A stretch of DNA of 64,000 nucleotides from Zygaena filipendulae (taxonomy: Eukaryota; Arthropoda; Insecta; Lepidoptera; Zygaenidae), in NCBI GenBank assembly GCA_907165275.2, contig OU015653.1, positions 3,626,001 to 3,690,000 of the forward strand, read 5' to 3'. The position numbers were made by a program, and so were the translations under genes. Positions within the stretch are counted from its first letter, which is position 1. Each line of letters begins with the position of its first letter. The notes beneath the pieces were generated by a model. The model saw only the letters and a program-made list of their open reading frames with translations, did no database searches and was not told the origin of the DNA. This document shows, piece by piece, positions 22,132 through 34,760 of the stretch.

Positions 22132-23147
22132 ATACACGCATAACATTCTTCGAACAATGTAACTTTTTTACATCATCGAATTAAAGCATTAGGTAATTCA
22201 CCGAACGCGCGACCCGACTAACCATGCGCTCCAGCAAATTTTTATGTAAAGCATTTTGGAAGTGGATGAAAATTTAATTTGAAAAATTCCATTACAATCA
22301 TAAATATATAGGTCAAGCTTCTAAAATAATGCTAAAAACCAAAGTATAATTATTAAGTATGTAGAAATTACACTTTCATACTGGAAAATCATGTAAGGTA
22401 ATTATTAACCTGAGGAAAATAGAACCTGACCAAATTATTTAATCAAAACGGTAGGTTCTATACGCAGACGCAAACACGAAATTTGGATAACAAAATATTA
22501 TAGCGGTCGGTGGATAATACGACGCGAAGTTTATGAATATTTGCTCCTATTATGGAGGTATTTAATTGGCCAGGTACGGATAACGGCTGGTCCGTTTGTC
22601 CTTTTGCAATATGACGTAACCCCTCCCCGTACAATCTCTCTCCTGTGCCGAGGTATATACGGGATTGAAATCCAGGCTATTTTAATTTCTACTACCGTAC
22701 GGTACTTATTAAATGGTAGTGGGGTTAATCTGAAATACAGGTTGGCATATCTGTGATAACATTCAAACTGCATTTCGTATTCACAATTAATGTAACAGTA
22801 AGTATAATAGTTTCACTAAAACCACTGTAACTTACAATTAAAAATTAACTAGCTGTTCCCCGCGGTTTTCTATTACTTCTATTACACAGACATTATAAAC
22901 CATCCGGAAAAAAAATCCGTGAAAATCCGGTATGTAGTTTGGTAGAACGAAGTCAAGTATCCACAAAAATAAGTAGCAGGTAGGAATAATGGGAATAGTA
23001 TGTCATATAGATATATAGTAGGTACATATTATTGAATGACACAATGCTGTGAAGTTTTCACTATATTTTGTTTATTTGAAAAGTGGTAATTTCCACTCAA
23101 ACCCAATGATATTTTAAGTAATAAGGGAAGTCCAAGCCCAAATTCAC
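22132..23147. other. No gene seen
   Basis: Contains a Lep1-type head fragment at 22848-22872 (ACTAGCTGTTCCCCGCGG). Mirror frames at 22531-22773 have no family resemblance. Confidence 0.4.
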
Positions 23148-23391
23148 AGTTGGACGTAGATAAGCAATAACATGTTAACCCACAATATTAAGTTATTGAT
23201 TCAAAACGCTTTATTGAGAGTTATAGAGCATTTTTTAATTATATGTTTACCTTATTACATTGTTTTAATACCAAAAAACATTTAAACAAAAAAAAATGCT
23301 GAAACAAAATGACGATATGATTTTAAAACACAATTTATTCAAAATTTCTCCAATGTGGGTTAACACACTATTGCTTATCTATGTCCAGTTA
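23148..23391. mobile_element. TIR MITE with about 40-bp ends
   Basis: The left end TGGACGTAGATAAGCAATAA and then TGTTAACCCACA is mirrored at the right by TGTGGGTTAACACACTATTG and then CTTATCTATGTCCA, with a few mismatches. 244 bp, AT-rich centre, non-coding. Target duplication is not clear. Confidence 0.8.
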
Positions 23392-24145
23392 TGAAATCGT
23401 TGGCAACCATTAGGTAAAACCATTAGGTATACATTTGCGTCATTATTCATTATCTATATTTTATGTAGCTAAACGGGGAATCCTATGTCCCGTAACACGC
23501 ATTGAAAAAAGAAAGACCCGTTTTTTTGTTTACTCAAAATATCCGTTTGAGGCTGGTGTCTGCCCGGGTATTCCCCGACGAATAACCCTGGCAGCTCGGT
23601 CAGTTTCCACTGAAGAGAGTCGTTGCAAACATAAACAAGGGCTCAATCGCGCTATTGGAGCCCAGCTCACGTACTCACTTTGTTAACAAAACACCCCGCC
23701 CTTTGATATTGAAGGAGGAGCAATTTTTTAATGCATATCTCGTAGGGAATTATTGATAACTAAATCGGCTACCGGTAATGGATTTACCCTTTGACTTCGT
23801 ACCGTGTAAACAATATTTTCCTCACATTATTTCCACTATGTTTTTTATTCGATCAAAATTTTATTATGAATCAGATCTTGCTCGCGAGACGCATTCGAGA
23901 TTCCCTCAGAAAAAATTGGATTTTTTAAATGGTAGTCTTAGTCATTTCTCATCAATATATTATGTACTTTTGTAATAAATTAAATGAATCCCAGACAAAA
24001 ATACATCAATATTCCCTTATTTATTATATTATATTAGTTTGATAGAGCTGTAGTATAGAAAAGCTCTTGAGTGAAAACCGCGTGCCATTATAGGCAGACG
24101 GACACAATACGAGCAGATCTTAAAAGATCGATCAAGGATCTTGAC
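23392..24145. other. No gene seen
   Basis: A moderately GC-richer, non-repetitive patch lies at 23550-23700. Its 83-codon frame has no family resemblance. Confidence 0.4.
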
Positions 24146-24149
24146 TTCT

Positions 24150-24300
24150 GTGCTTTTTTATTTTATTTTCGTTTATTTAGGACAACAACAGCCACAAGAA
24201 CATATTATAATAATTTTAGGTTTCAAGATTAAACTAATAGCTAATGATAGTTACCCTTCTATATAGAACAGAATTTAGCAGTACGTACACAAAATTATAA
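24150..24300 (-). repeat. LINE-tail-like segment (T-rich start)
   Basis: TTTTTTATTTTATTTTCGTT followed by TATTTAGGACAACAACAGCC looks like the poly(A) end of an insect LINE read backwards. No ORF is attached. Confidence 0.35.
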
Positions 24301-24532
24301 CAATTTAGATAATAATTCAATTAACACAGAGCTTAAAAGTAAAAATGTAAGGTTTTATGATCGGAATTCGGAACGTACAATATGATTTTAAAAGCTTTTG
24401 CTTTAATTTAATTTAATTTGCTTGCGGAAAATATCAGCATCTATAATATATAGGTACATAGCATAATATAAAAAAAAAATACACATACATACGAACACAA
24501 ATATATACATATAATCTACTAGCTTTATAATA

Positions 24533-24745
24533 TACTAGCTGTCCTGCGCGGTTTCACCCATGATAGTTTCGGAGTTACCGAAGGAATTCCAGAATACAAT
24601 ATAGCCTATGTTACTCAAGGATAATGTAGCTTTCTAATGGTGAAAGAATTTTTAAAATCGGTCCAGTAGTTTTTGAGTTAAATTGTAACAAACAAACAAA
24701 AAAACAAATATTTCCTCTTTATAATATTAGTATAGATTAGTATAG
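24533..24745 (-). mobile_element. Lep1/Helitron-like repeat, near full length
   Basis: Starts ACTAGCTGTCCTGCGCGGTT, has ATAGCCTATGTTACTCAAGG and AAAATCGGTCCAGTAGTTTT, and ends CTTTATAATATTAGTATAG. Confidence 0.7.
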
Positions 24746-24796
24746 ATTTTATCTATAAATCAACTTCCATTTTTAAATACAAATATTTTATTAATT

Positions 24797-25050
24797 TACT
24801 GGCTGTTCCACGCGGTTTCATCGGCCATAATGTCGGAGTTACCGCGGAAAGATTCCATACAAACTACCCCTTTTTCACCCCCTTGTAGGGATAGAATTCC
24901 GGAAAATCCTTTCTTACCGGATGCTTACGTCATACAAAGAACACACTCTTCAAGTTTCATACTCTACCATCGGCGGTTGTGTGATCCGTCAGTCGGTCAT
25001 TCAGGACAAAGCATTTGCAGATGTGCCGAATTTTATTACACCTTCAAACA
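24797..25050 (-). mobile_element. Lep1-like head joined to another repeat piece
   Basis: ACTGGCTGTTCCACGCGGTT opens the copy. Near 24985-25020, GATCCGTCAGTCGGTCATTC and then AGGACAAAGCATTT are shared with 29188-29218, outside any Lep1-like head there. Confidence 0.5.
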
Positions 25051-25094
25051 AACGATCCTTATTGTTATTGTAACAGAACAATATAAATAATTAT

Positions 25095-25750
25095 TTTATG
25101 TTTGATTCGTGATTTTTTTTGTCTTCATTTTACGTCCATAGAAATCTAAATCAATTTATTATTTCGGAAAAACTTTCTTCTTCTTTCAATAAGCTTCGGC
25201 AATTTGGCGCGAGTGAGCAAAAAGTTCAACCGTTTTTCAAGGTATAACTGCGTAATGTAACAAGATTTCCCCTCATTTTCGGTAACGTTTTCCGATTTCC
25301 GAATTTCTTGTGTCCTTCATTCATTAGCAAGTTCAATCAGAGGGTCACAGCTTGTGGTTATTTATTACCTTACATCGGCCCTCACAATTACGGCAGAAGG
25401 AAAAACTTTCTCCATTACCAGCCCTTGGGAAGGCTTTCATAAGAAAAAAAAGAAATTGAGCACGCTACCACGATAATATAGCGCGTAATGGATTTCAGGT
25501 TTCGTTTTCGTTTCTTTCTGTTACGTGTTGTATTTAATGAATAACTTCCACCGTAATTTATCTTGTATTTTTTTTTCTATCTCTGATAATGTTAACAGAA
25601 ATGTCTGAAAAAATATTGTTTTTTGCGAGTTCTAAAAAAAATTGTGTTTTCTACCTAATTAAGTCAGTTTCTTACCTACCAAGTTTAAGATAAAAGGTAA
25701 CCGTTTTTGGCATTTAGTATCCGAGACCTAAAATGACTTATATATATATC
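25095..25750. other. No gene seen
   Basis: AT-rich sequence without recognised repeats. Confidence 0.4.
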
Positions 25751-25754
25751 CGAG

Positions 25755-25948
25755 ACTTATAAATGTGAAAGTGTGGATGTTTGGATGTTTGTTACTCAAT
25801 CACGCAAAAACGGCTAAACGGATTTGGATGAAATTTGGCATGTATACGTTGTCAGAGGTACAGAGAAGGACATAAGGTACTTTTTATTCCGAAATTCCCG
25901 CGGGAACTCCGAAATTACCGCGAGTAAAACCGCGGGGCACAGTTAGTT
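25755..25948 (+). mobile_element. Lep1/Helitron-like repeat, near full length
   Basis: Starts CTTATAAATGTGAAAGTGTG and has CTCAATCACGCAAAAACGGC, GGATGAAATTTGGCATGTAT and CCCGCGGGAACTCCGAAATT, ending CCGCGGGGCACAGTTAGT (CTAG mutated to TTAG). Confidence 0.7.
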
Positions 25949-26227
25949 ATTAATAAATGCCCAATTTCCTACTATTTCATATAGGTATCTTATTCTAAAA
26001 TAATGTCTAAGAATCTATGTAACAAGCAAGTATAGAAGTGTGGTTTTTTTGAACTTTTGAAATGCTTTTTCTCAAATTAAGCTTTTTCAGAATTCCAACT
26101 TCAAATATCTCATAAAAAATTGTGTTTGTATTTGTATATTTTTCAATCCTTACTATCTAGTCTTAACTCAATATCCCACAAGTTTAAAAAAAAGTTTTTT
26201 AACACTTTATCTATACACATGCTATAA

Positions 26228-26540
26228 ATCTTCTTTATAAATAAAAAATAATGTTTGTATGTCTATCCTTTATGCGTTTCAAAACTATTAGTCCGATTGT
26301 GATGAAACTTTAGCAGATTGTTCTGCCTGCGTCCGCAAAGATTCCTGATCCCAAAACTCACGGGGGTGAAACCGCGGGGCACAGCTAGTCCTTTATAAAA
26401 GTTAGCTTATTGCCAACATTAACACAACTAACAATAACACGACGTTTCCTAAAAATGAAACCTAGCTAGATCGATTAATCGCCCCCGAAACCCCCTGCAT
26501 ACTAAATTTCATGAAAATCGTTGGAGCCATCTCCGAGATT
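26228..26540 (+). mobile_element. Lep1/Helitron-like repeat, second subfamily, plus adjoining fragment
   Basis: 26228-26389 matches 8798-8950 and ends CCGCGGGGCACAGCTAGT. A piece at 26460-26540 (GATCGATTAATCGCCCCCGA, then CATGAAAATCGTTGGAGCC) matches parts of 20650-20720 and 40040-40100. Confidence 0.65.
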
Positions 26541-26562
26541 AGATTATAATGTGATAATGAAT

Positions 26563-26815
26563 TGACTGAAAACTAGAAAGTAGTTCGTTTAGGATCGACT
26601 TCCGAATCGATGGCACCATGTTTTGATATAGGTTATTTTTTTTTCATTTTTACTAGCCCATGTCTAAGTTATTTATAATACAATTTGTGGCGCGTACGCT
26701 GCCCGTAGCAAAAAAATCGAGTCAGTCATTGAGTCGTAGGCGCAGGCGTAGCGCTTGAAATTTCGTAGATAGGTCACCTCCAAACTAATGTTGAATAAAT
26801 TTTAGACTATTAATT
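26563..26815 (+). repeat. Dispersed repeat family B, copy 2
   Basis: Partner of 7585-7850; the blocks ACTGAAAACTAGAAAGTAGT, GGCGTAGCGCTTG and CACCTCCAAACTAATGTTGA are identical or nearly so and in the same order. Confidence 0.65.
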
Positions 26816-26954
26816 TTTTCGACATAATTTATATTTAATTTATATTTTTGCTATCAGGTTTTTCGTCAATTTATTAACACGTTGTATACAAGAATTGCTC
26901 ATTTACAGGTAGTAATTATATATATTAAAATTACTGATCCATGATTACTGAGCC

Positions 26955-27120
26955 ATCTCCCTTCTACGGTCGCCACTGAAAATCAGCGTCGTGGAACTTA
27001 GTGCCACGGCATAATGCTGAGTGGTAGCCATTTTGGTACTATTTATTCTAGTTTTAAGACTCACGCTTGTACTTGTCTTTATGGTATCAAATTTTTTTTT
27101 TATTTTTTTTTATTTTATTT
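26955..27120 (+). repeat. LINE 3'-tail-like segment
   Basis: GAAAATCAGCGTCGTGGAAC and CACGGCATAATGCTGAGTGG, followed by a T-rich TATTTTTTTTTATTTTATTT run, resemble a common lepidopteran LINE 3' end. No coding part. Confidence 0.35.
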
Positions 27121-27486
27121 AAAACTATGACTTAATCTAATAGCAACCCAAAAATCACAAAGATTTGTCCGGGATGCTAGACAAAAGTTGAGTTTCGTTA
27201 AAAAATATAGAAGTAACGACATCACACATGAGCACACACAGCAAACATACACAATATTATCTAATTACAACATAATAGTAGTACTCGATCGCGCTCAGCC
27301 ATACCTACCGCGCGGAAGCGAGACAACGCTATCATCGATCGCGCCGTTCCGTTGCACTGCGCACACGCATAGCGATATGTATGGCTGTTCGTGCTCGGCC
27401 GGTGACAAAACTAGTTCTTCAATCTATCGGTACATTGTCTACAGGGTGTTTAAAAAGTATGAATTATACCTTTATACCTATAAACT
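27121..27486. other. No gene seen; flank of the pentamer satellite
   Basis: A GC-richer patch lies at 27285-27420. ACAGGGTGTT at 27440 is a frequent transposon-end string. Nothing coding. Confidence 0.35.
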
Positions 27487-28990
27487 TTTTTCTATTCTGT
27501 TCTATTCTGTTCTATTCTGTTCTATTCTGTTCTATTCTGTTCTATTCTGTTCTATTCTGTTCTATTCTGTTCTATTCTGTTCTATTCTGTTCTGTTCTGT
27601 TCTGTTCTATCCTGTTCTATTCTGTTCTATTCTGTTCTGTTCTATTCTGTTCTATTTTGTTCTGTTCTATTCTGTTCTGTTCTGTTCTGTTCTGTTCTAT
27701 TCTATTCTGTTCTGTTCTGTTCTATTCTGTTCTGTTCTGTTCTATTCTGTTCTGTTCTGCTCTGTTCTGTTCTATCCTGTTCTATTCTGTTCTATTCTGT
27801 TCTATCCTGTTCTATCCTGTTCTATTCTGTTCTATTCTGTTCCGTTCTGTTCTGTTCTATTCCGTTCTATTCCGTTCTATTCTATTCTATTCTATTCTAT
27901 TCTATTCTGTTCTGTTCTGTTCTGTTCTGTTCTGTTCCGTTCTGTTCCGTTCTGTTCCGTTCTGTTCCGTTCTATTCCGTTCTATTCCGTTCTGTTCCGT
28001 TCTGTTCCGTTCTGTTCCGTTCTGTTCTGTTCTATTCCGTTCTATTCTATTCTATTCTATTCTATTCTATTCTATTCTATTCTATTCTGTTCTGTTCTGT
28101 TCTGTTCTGTTCTGTTCTGTTCTGTTCCGTTCTGTTCCGTTCTATTCCGTTCTATTCCGTTCTGTTCCGTTCTGTTCCGTTCTGTTCCGTTCTGTTCCGT
28201 TCTGTTCCGTTCTGTTCCGTTCTATTCCGTTCTGTTCCGTTCTGTTCCGTTCTGTTCCGTTCTGTTCCGTTCTGTTCCGTTCTGTTCCGTTCTGTTCCGT
28301 TCTGTTCCGTGCGGTTCTGTTCTGTTCTGTTCTGTTCTGTTCTGTTCTGTTCTGTTCTGTTCTGTTCTGTTCTGTTCTGTTCTGTTCTGTTCTGTTCGGT
28401 TCGGTTCGGTTCGGTTCGGTTCGGTTCGGTTCTGTTCTGTTCTGTTCTGTTCTGTTCTGTTCTGTTCTGTTCTGTTCTGTTCTGTTCTGTTCTGTTCTGT
28501 TCTGTTCTGTTCTGTTCTGTTCTGTTCTGTTCTGTTCTGTTCTGTTCTGTTCTGTTCTGTTCTGTTCTGTTCTGTTCTGTTCTGTTCTGTTCTGTTCTGT
28601 TCTGTTCTGTTCTGTTCTGTTCTGTTCTGTTCTGTTCTGTTCTGTTCTGTTCTGTTCTGTTCTGTTCTGTTCTGTTCTGTTCTGTTCTGTTCTGTTCTGT
28701 TCTGTTCTGTTCTGTTCTGTTCTGTTCTATTCCGTTCTATTCCATTCTATTCCATTCTATTCCATTCTATTCCATTCTATTCCATTCTATTCCATTCTAT
28801 TCCATTCTATTCCATTCTATTCCATTCTATTCCATTCTATTCCATTCTATTCCATTCTATTCCATTCTATTCCATTCTATTCCATTCTATTCCATTCTAT
28901 TCCATTCTATTCCATTCTATTCCATTCTATTCCATTCTATTCCATTCTATTCCATTCTATTCCATTCTATTCCATTCTATTCCATTCTAT
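27487..28990 (+). repeat. 1.5-kb TTCNR pentamer satellite
   Basis: Tandem pentamers with fixed TTC and variable last two bases. An initial TTCTGTTCTA decamer block (27490-27590) is followed by a mosaic of TTCTG, TTCTA and TTCCG (27590-28310), TTCTG (28315-28393), seven TTCGG units (about 28395-28431), an almost pure TTCTG run of about 59 units (28431-28725), and about 25 TTCCATTCTA decamers (28737-28990). Frames of up to 603 codons (CSVLF repeats) run through it only because a 5-bp repeat without stop codons is open; they are not genes. Confidence 0.97.
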
Positions 28991-30741
28991 TCTATATGAT
29001 ATAGTAGTGTGTGGCCGTTAGATTTTGACTAGTAAATCGTTTCACTTCAAAAGTGTGGCAACTTTTATAATCCTTCAATTACAAAGGTACCTATTATATC
29101 TACAAAAAATAAAATTACCCATACTACTAAAAAATATAGACGTGAAAGTTTTAGGTCTCTACGATCAGCGGTTTAGGCTGTGCGTTGATCCGTCAGTCAG
29201 TCATTGAGGATAAAGCAATTTATATGTATATAAGAATAAAATAATCAAAATTAATGAAAGAATAATATTATAATTAATTTCTCTCCTAATATACAAAACT
29301 CACTTCTGAAATATTTGAATTTCAAGTTTTGTAAGACATTACAGTCTATAATTTTCAAAGTGTAACTGAGGCAACCAGAATTTTGCCTAAGTAACACTTG
29401 TTTTAGAAGTTATGATTTTATTTTTGGTAAGTAACGCGGAACGCCACTTTGACTGCAACAAGCGCCTTTAAGGCTTAATATTCGAACGTACAGGCGGGTC
29501 GAGGACCACCTGCGCGGAAAATGTTATTATCTCGTTAGAGAAGCCCTTTCCGTTTCCTCAATTTGCTACAAACAAAACACAAATTTAATATTATTCCCAT
29601 AATAACGAAGAAATTCAACGGAAAATTTTGTATGGGTACGCAAGTAATATCCTTAAATAAACTGTTGAAGAAATTTGTAATTTCAGTCTTTATCTGCTTT
29701 TGTTGTTTTGTTTCTTAATTATATTGTTTTGAGATTAAAAACATTAGATATTATTAACTCGACTCTGACTTTTAAGGTAAAATAAAAGAAAATTAAAGAG
29801 GCAAAGTTAAACTGTGGAGTTTAATTCGGTTAAAAACAATTATATTGGTAGCTGATTTATTCATAAAGGATGGATAAATAGGCAATAAATTTTATGCGTT
29901 TCCATGCTGCGTTCACATTTCTTGCTCATTTTACAATCTCAATTGGTTTAAGTACTATCAGTATGTATAAAATATTAATGGCGTTAGCAATTTTATTGTT
30001 ATCCTGTAAGATAATGTAAAACTAAAAATGGATTCTTAAAAGCCTTAGAACTAAAATTAGGAGTTTGATCTTTGTATAATATATTTATTTTCAAATATTT
30101 ATTTATTTTATTTAAATTATCCTAAGAGAGTTTTTCTCTATCTTTTATAGTTTAGAATTTCCCCATACTGACCCGTGAAAAAAAAATCACCGTGTATATG
30201 TGTGTGTATATAAAACTATATATAATTGAAATTGAGCATTGATCTGTTCTGACCAACATCAGAACGTGAAAGAAGCCTAAATCCAGTTAGTCTCTTTGTG
30301 ATAAAACTTGTGGTTTTAATTACGTAATAATTCAGTGCAAATTGGTACGTACTTGCATACAAGTCGAACTTATCTAGAGTGTTCCAATCTATAGTCGAAA
30401 TGAAATTTCATGCATTCAGCTTTCCATTGTTCTCTGGCCGTGCTTACATTCATCCGGCTTGAGAATGTTATGTAGATCCCATTCTAGGTACTTATTTACA
30501 TTTCATTTGCGAACGCGCAGTGTACATGGTAATGCGCGAAATGTTACCTAGATAGCGAACCAAACTGGGCCCTTATTCACTATGACCAACAACCTTACTT
30601 GGCCTTAACGCGCTTCCCAAAAACGCAATCCCAAACGTTACAGGTGTAACGTCAGAAACGTTGTAAATGTGTTTTTTTTAAGTGAAACTTCTTTGAGAAC
30701 GAGGAAAAGACAATTTTTGTGGCGCGTTATCTTAACGCGTC
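28991..30741. other. No gene seen
   Basis: AT-rich. A repeat piece at 29160-29218 (TACGATCAGCGGTTTAGGC) is shared with 24970-25030. TTCACTATGACCAACAAC at 30574-30591 recurs inverted at 44231. Confidence 0.45.
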
Positions 30742-31108
30742 GTGTTATGTTACGACTAAATTTTAATTTTTAGTCCGTCTTGTATATAAAAAAAATTTGG
30801 ACACGTATATTTTCTTTTTTTTACGTAATCAAAATATGTATTTTTTAATGTAATCAAGATATAATGGATACATTGAGTTGAAATTTCGTGTGACATCACA
30901 CCTAGGTACAGTTAATACTTAGTTATGACGTCGCGACTCCCTACTCCTAAACTTTAATGCGTTTTATCTAGTTGTGAGTATTTTTTCTTTGATTTAAAAA
31001 GCAAAAAATACGTGTCGGTTATTTATTTAGTTACCTACCTACTATTTAACTGACGGACTAAACAGAATTTTAATTTTTATACCTTGTCCATTTTTCATCA
31101 TACCCATT
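30742..31108 (-). mobile_element. TIR element family C, copy 2 (inverted)
   Basis: Left end GTTATGTTACGACTAAAT, TTTTTAGTCCGTCTTG, TTGAGTTGAAATTTCGTGTG, ATGACGTCGCGACTCCC, AACTGACGGACTAAA and right end TTTTCATCATACCCATT. It is the reverse of the copy at 36885, with an extra stretch and a mutated TGACATCA. Confidence 0.8.
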
Positions 31109-31130
31109 GTCTGTTTACATAAAGGTTTCA

Positions 31131-31240
31131 CCCAAGTAAGTTTCGGAGTTCCCGCGGGCGTTCCCGGATAAAATACCCAGTGTACTTTGTGTACCCCTGA
31201 TTAGTAGTTAAGGTGTGAAAGGGTAACAAACCAACAAACT
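31131..31240 (-). mobile_element. Lep1/Helitron-like fragment
   Basis: GGTTTCACCCAAGTAAGTTT, CGGAGTTCCCGCGGGCGTTC and TGTACCCCTGATTAG in family order; both ends decayed. Confidence 0.6.
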
Positions 31241-32364
31241 CCCAGGAAAAAGTCTATTCATATAGTAACTATCTAAATACATTTCTAAATCAAGATTAAC
31301 ATCAGAAGAAAACGATTTCTTTAATCCTATATCCATAGTTGCGCTTTAAAAAGAAAAATCTTATTCAATTTCCTTTAGCAATGTTTCTCTGGAACAGCCA
31401 CCACATTGAGATATTAGGTACATTCGCCGATCTAGATAACGTTTTCAGTGGAACTGGACAACTGGACGGGTTTCAGATAACAAAATGCCATTTACACCGT
31501 CTATATCTGGTTACAGTGACGATTTCATACGATACTAGCTTTTGTACACGGCTCCGATCGCGTTGTGCTAGTTTGAAAATGACGATTTTAGATATTTACT
31601 GATAGCAGTTTCAGCTGCGTTAATTCCGGTGTCCTCCAGGGAATTCCGGTATATAAAACGATCCTGTTGGTGCATGGTTATCGCGGTTGAGTAGTTTGGG
31701 CGGGAAAGGTAGATGTTGAAGATAATTTTGAATTGACATTAAACTTCATTGTTGAATTCAAACAGATACCAACATTACTATCGTCGCTGCGCGTGCGAAA
31801 CTGCGTAAGAGCAGTATGTAAATGCCGCGTAACAGCAAAACGCGCAAAATTCAAATAAGTGACTTTCCAAAAAATCTAAGCCTAACACTAGTAAATTTAC
31901 GTTAATTTATCCAATAAACAAGATTGTAAAGAACAAGCTGCGGTAATAAGAATTGAAATCGCTAAGATATTAAGTTTTTTTTTTCCTCCTGTCAAAAAGT
32001 AAATACGCGGTCTTTACAAGTTGCTCTTACGCGCGCAGTGACGCTATGTATTTCTTTGAAATTACAAAAAATAAAAATAATATCATATGTCATTTAAACG
32101 CCTTTATAACGTTTAGGTACGTACGTAGCTACGGGTCCCTATTATAACGATGTCAAGCGCAACTTGATTTCCCCGTAAGTGGGTGCGACATTTTTCGCTT
32201 AGGTACGGAAAGAACATAAGCGCGGGCACTGCCAGTTATGTCTCGCATGCCAAGTGGATAAATTTAGTAGTCGCACACAAATGTTTCGCGACGCGATTTT
32301 ATGCAGAGGAGGCGCCTCGGGTTTTCACGTTTCAAAACTTTTTAACGATTCTATATTATTATAT
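31241..32364. other. No gene seen
   Basis: A decayed Lep1-like scrap lies near 31605-31660 (GCGTTAATTCCGG). The 87-codon frame at 31339-31602 and the GC-richer patch at 32110-32330 have no family resemblance. Confidence 0.4.
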
Positions 32365-32365
32365 A

Positions 32366-32668
32366 GACTAGCTGTTCCTCCGTGGTTGCAACCACGTCAA
32401 TTTTGGAATGCCACCGGGAACTCTTTGTGTGGGCTTGAAAGTTTCCTAATATATACTAGGTACTAGCTGTTCCCTGCGGTTTCACCTGCGGTAATTTCGG
32501 AGTGCTTGCGGGAATTCCGGGTTACACTAAAGCCTATGACACTCACAAATAACTTGGCTTTCTATTGGTATTTTTTATTTTAAATCGGATCGGTAGATCC
32601 AGAGATTACCCCCTACAACCTCACAAACTCATAAACTTTAGATACCTCTTTATAATATTAGTATAGGA
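32366..32668 (-). mobile_element. Two consecutive Lep1/Helitron-like copies
   Basis: A truncated head at 32366-32440 (ACTAGCTGTTCCTCCGTGGT) is followed by a longer copy from 32462 (ACTAGCTGTTCCCTGCGGTT) to CTCTTTATAATATTAGTATA near 32668. Same orientation. Confidence 0.65.
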
Positions 32669-34599
32669 AAATTGCATAATGTCACTCAGGGATACTCACA
32701 AACTCGAAAGAGTTTCAATGTGTGCGTTGATAACAAACTGTTTTATGAATAAAAAACTCATTTTTTTTTTTTTATTGGTGCAACAGTTCCAGAGACTCCA
32801 AACATCCCCTACGGCATACATTCAAACCCTCCTAATTTATTTTAGATTTCAAGCGAAATCCAAATAGGTATTGATGAGCAAAAACTTATTGTGATTTTTT
32901 TGACCATCTTTGGATTTTCGTTACTTACTTAATCACGCGTAATATGGCTGAACCGATTTAGATGTTTGGCACACACGATAATAATGTCCTGGGTGAACAT
33001 AATATAGGATAGGATGGTTTGAGTGGAATAACTCATCAAATTATCCAGTTTAAAGGCATAGCCACATGGTGCATATAACCTCAGAGTAATAAATATACTA
33101 CGATATAACTAAATGCAGATAGTATGGTAAGATCTAAAAGTAGGTGCTTATGAATTAAACGGTGTGTATCTAACGTATACAGGGGATTTCAAAATCCAAA
33201 TCCTGAAGGGTGCGTATGAAGAAACCTTCGTATAAGTAACTAATATATGATTAAAATTATTTGTTGATATATTTTTTTTAATTTATTTATTTACAGCGTT
33301 TAAAACCTACTGACATAAAGTAGAACAGATGTATCTGTTAATATTACCCATATCTTTGTCAACTTATCTGTAGCACATTATTATGATGAACCAAAAAGCT
33401 TGAGATGAGCTTTTTCCACCCGTAAAAAAACGCGTGGTGCTGCTAAACAGTTTTTGCTAGTGTATTTTGCAGCCGTCTGTACGTGCAGGTGTTTTATACT
33501 CGTATCTTTCTGGTGCTCGTTACTCTACCTGTTTTAGCATGGTTCTACCTCTAATATAAAATGACGGTAGTGTGAAACCCGAGTCGTACCCATGTCCGAC
33601 TTCGTTTGACGTTTATGAGGGTAGGTACATACGAGAATATAACTTGATCTGGACTGTACCTACCTCTAAAACAAGTCCGCTTTATTTAACGTTGAATTTT
33701 GATGGCTGACGAGGATTAACGGCTTAGGTATGTTATTGGAGTTGTAGGTACTTAGGTACTTTTTGACGTGTTGAGAGTAAAAATTTATCAGGCAACGGAC
33801 GGAACGGAAGTGACACGCAAGAAGCCAACGTAAGTGACGCGCGTGGAGTTGGCAACGAATGCAAAATTTATCTATCCAACACGCAAGCTTTTTTTAGCAA
33901 ATATGGCAGACATCTTTAAAAAGGTGGAATTTAGTACCTGTATTTCAACTGATCTCAAAGTAGTAGTAGGTATGTTTTTTTTAGCAGATAGCGTTGGCAA
34001 CTTGACAAAGACATTCAGCCACTTCAGTAATTTCACCCAGACTAGCTACTGTTGCATATTTCAATTAGTTCAATTGATGTGATATTACTAAATAGTTGGA
34101 TGTATGCAAGTACTTACCTATATATTGCGATTAAAATGGATTAATGATGACAGCTAGTGCCATCAAGTGTAACTAAAGTTTCTACAAAAAATATCCATAT
34201 TTGTTTACTAAATTACATATTTATGTAGGTAATCTCTGAAAGGATCAGCTCGCTATTGTATTTAAAAGATAAAAATATCACACGGCGAAAAAAAGGAGAA
34301 CCCGGAGTTTTCCCAATGTAAAATTACAGCGGCTGCGTAAGCCTTTTAAAAAAATCTCTCTTCAACAAAGTGTCTATTGTGTTATGGGACAAAGACTTAT
34401 GGCAGAAGCGTATCTTTCAACAGTTCATGGCAACAATTTATTTTATAAATACTTCATCATTTATGGTTTTATTAAAACCATTGTCCAACTGTTTTCGGGC
34501 GGATAGTAAATAATAAAATTGCCGCGAACTTGGTTTTATTTATTGACTGAATAAATAGAGTTTACACTCGGAAGACACTATAGGAGCTGACACTAAATA
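32669..34599. other. No gene seen
   Basis: AT-rich; (TAGG) runs near 33620-33770. The frame at 33834-34082 has no family resemblance. Confidence 0.4.
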
Positions 34600-34760
34600 A
34601 ATAAATAAATAAATAAAAGAAATTTTTATTTACCAGCAACAATTACAGTAAAAGTTACAGAATAGTATGATATAATATTTGGTGCGGCAAAAAGGAGATG
34701 GGACTCAGCTTATCCGCTGATTTTTAGTCCCCAACCTCTTACAATTAATATTATCTACAA
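34600..34760 (-). repeat. LINE-tail-like segment
   Basis: An (ATAA)n run, then AAGAAATTTTTATTTACCAG and CAACAATTACAG, and further on GGGACTCAGCTTATCCGCTG, look like the 3' end of a LINE read backwards. Confidence 0.4.

Noticed and set aside
27188..29021. Open frames of 546-603 codons made of CSVLF/SIPFY repeats
   Set aside because: They are translations of the TTCNR pentamer satellite, which has no stop codon in these frames; composition and repetition exclude a normal protein gene.
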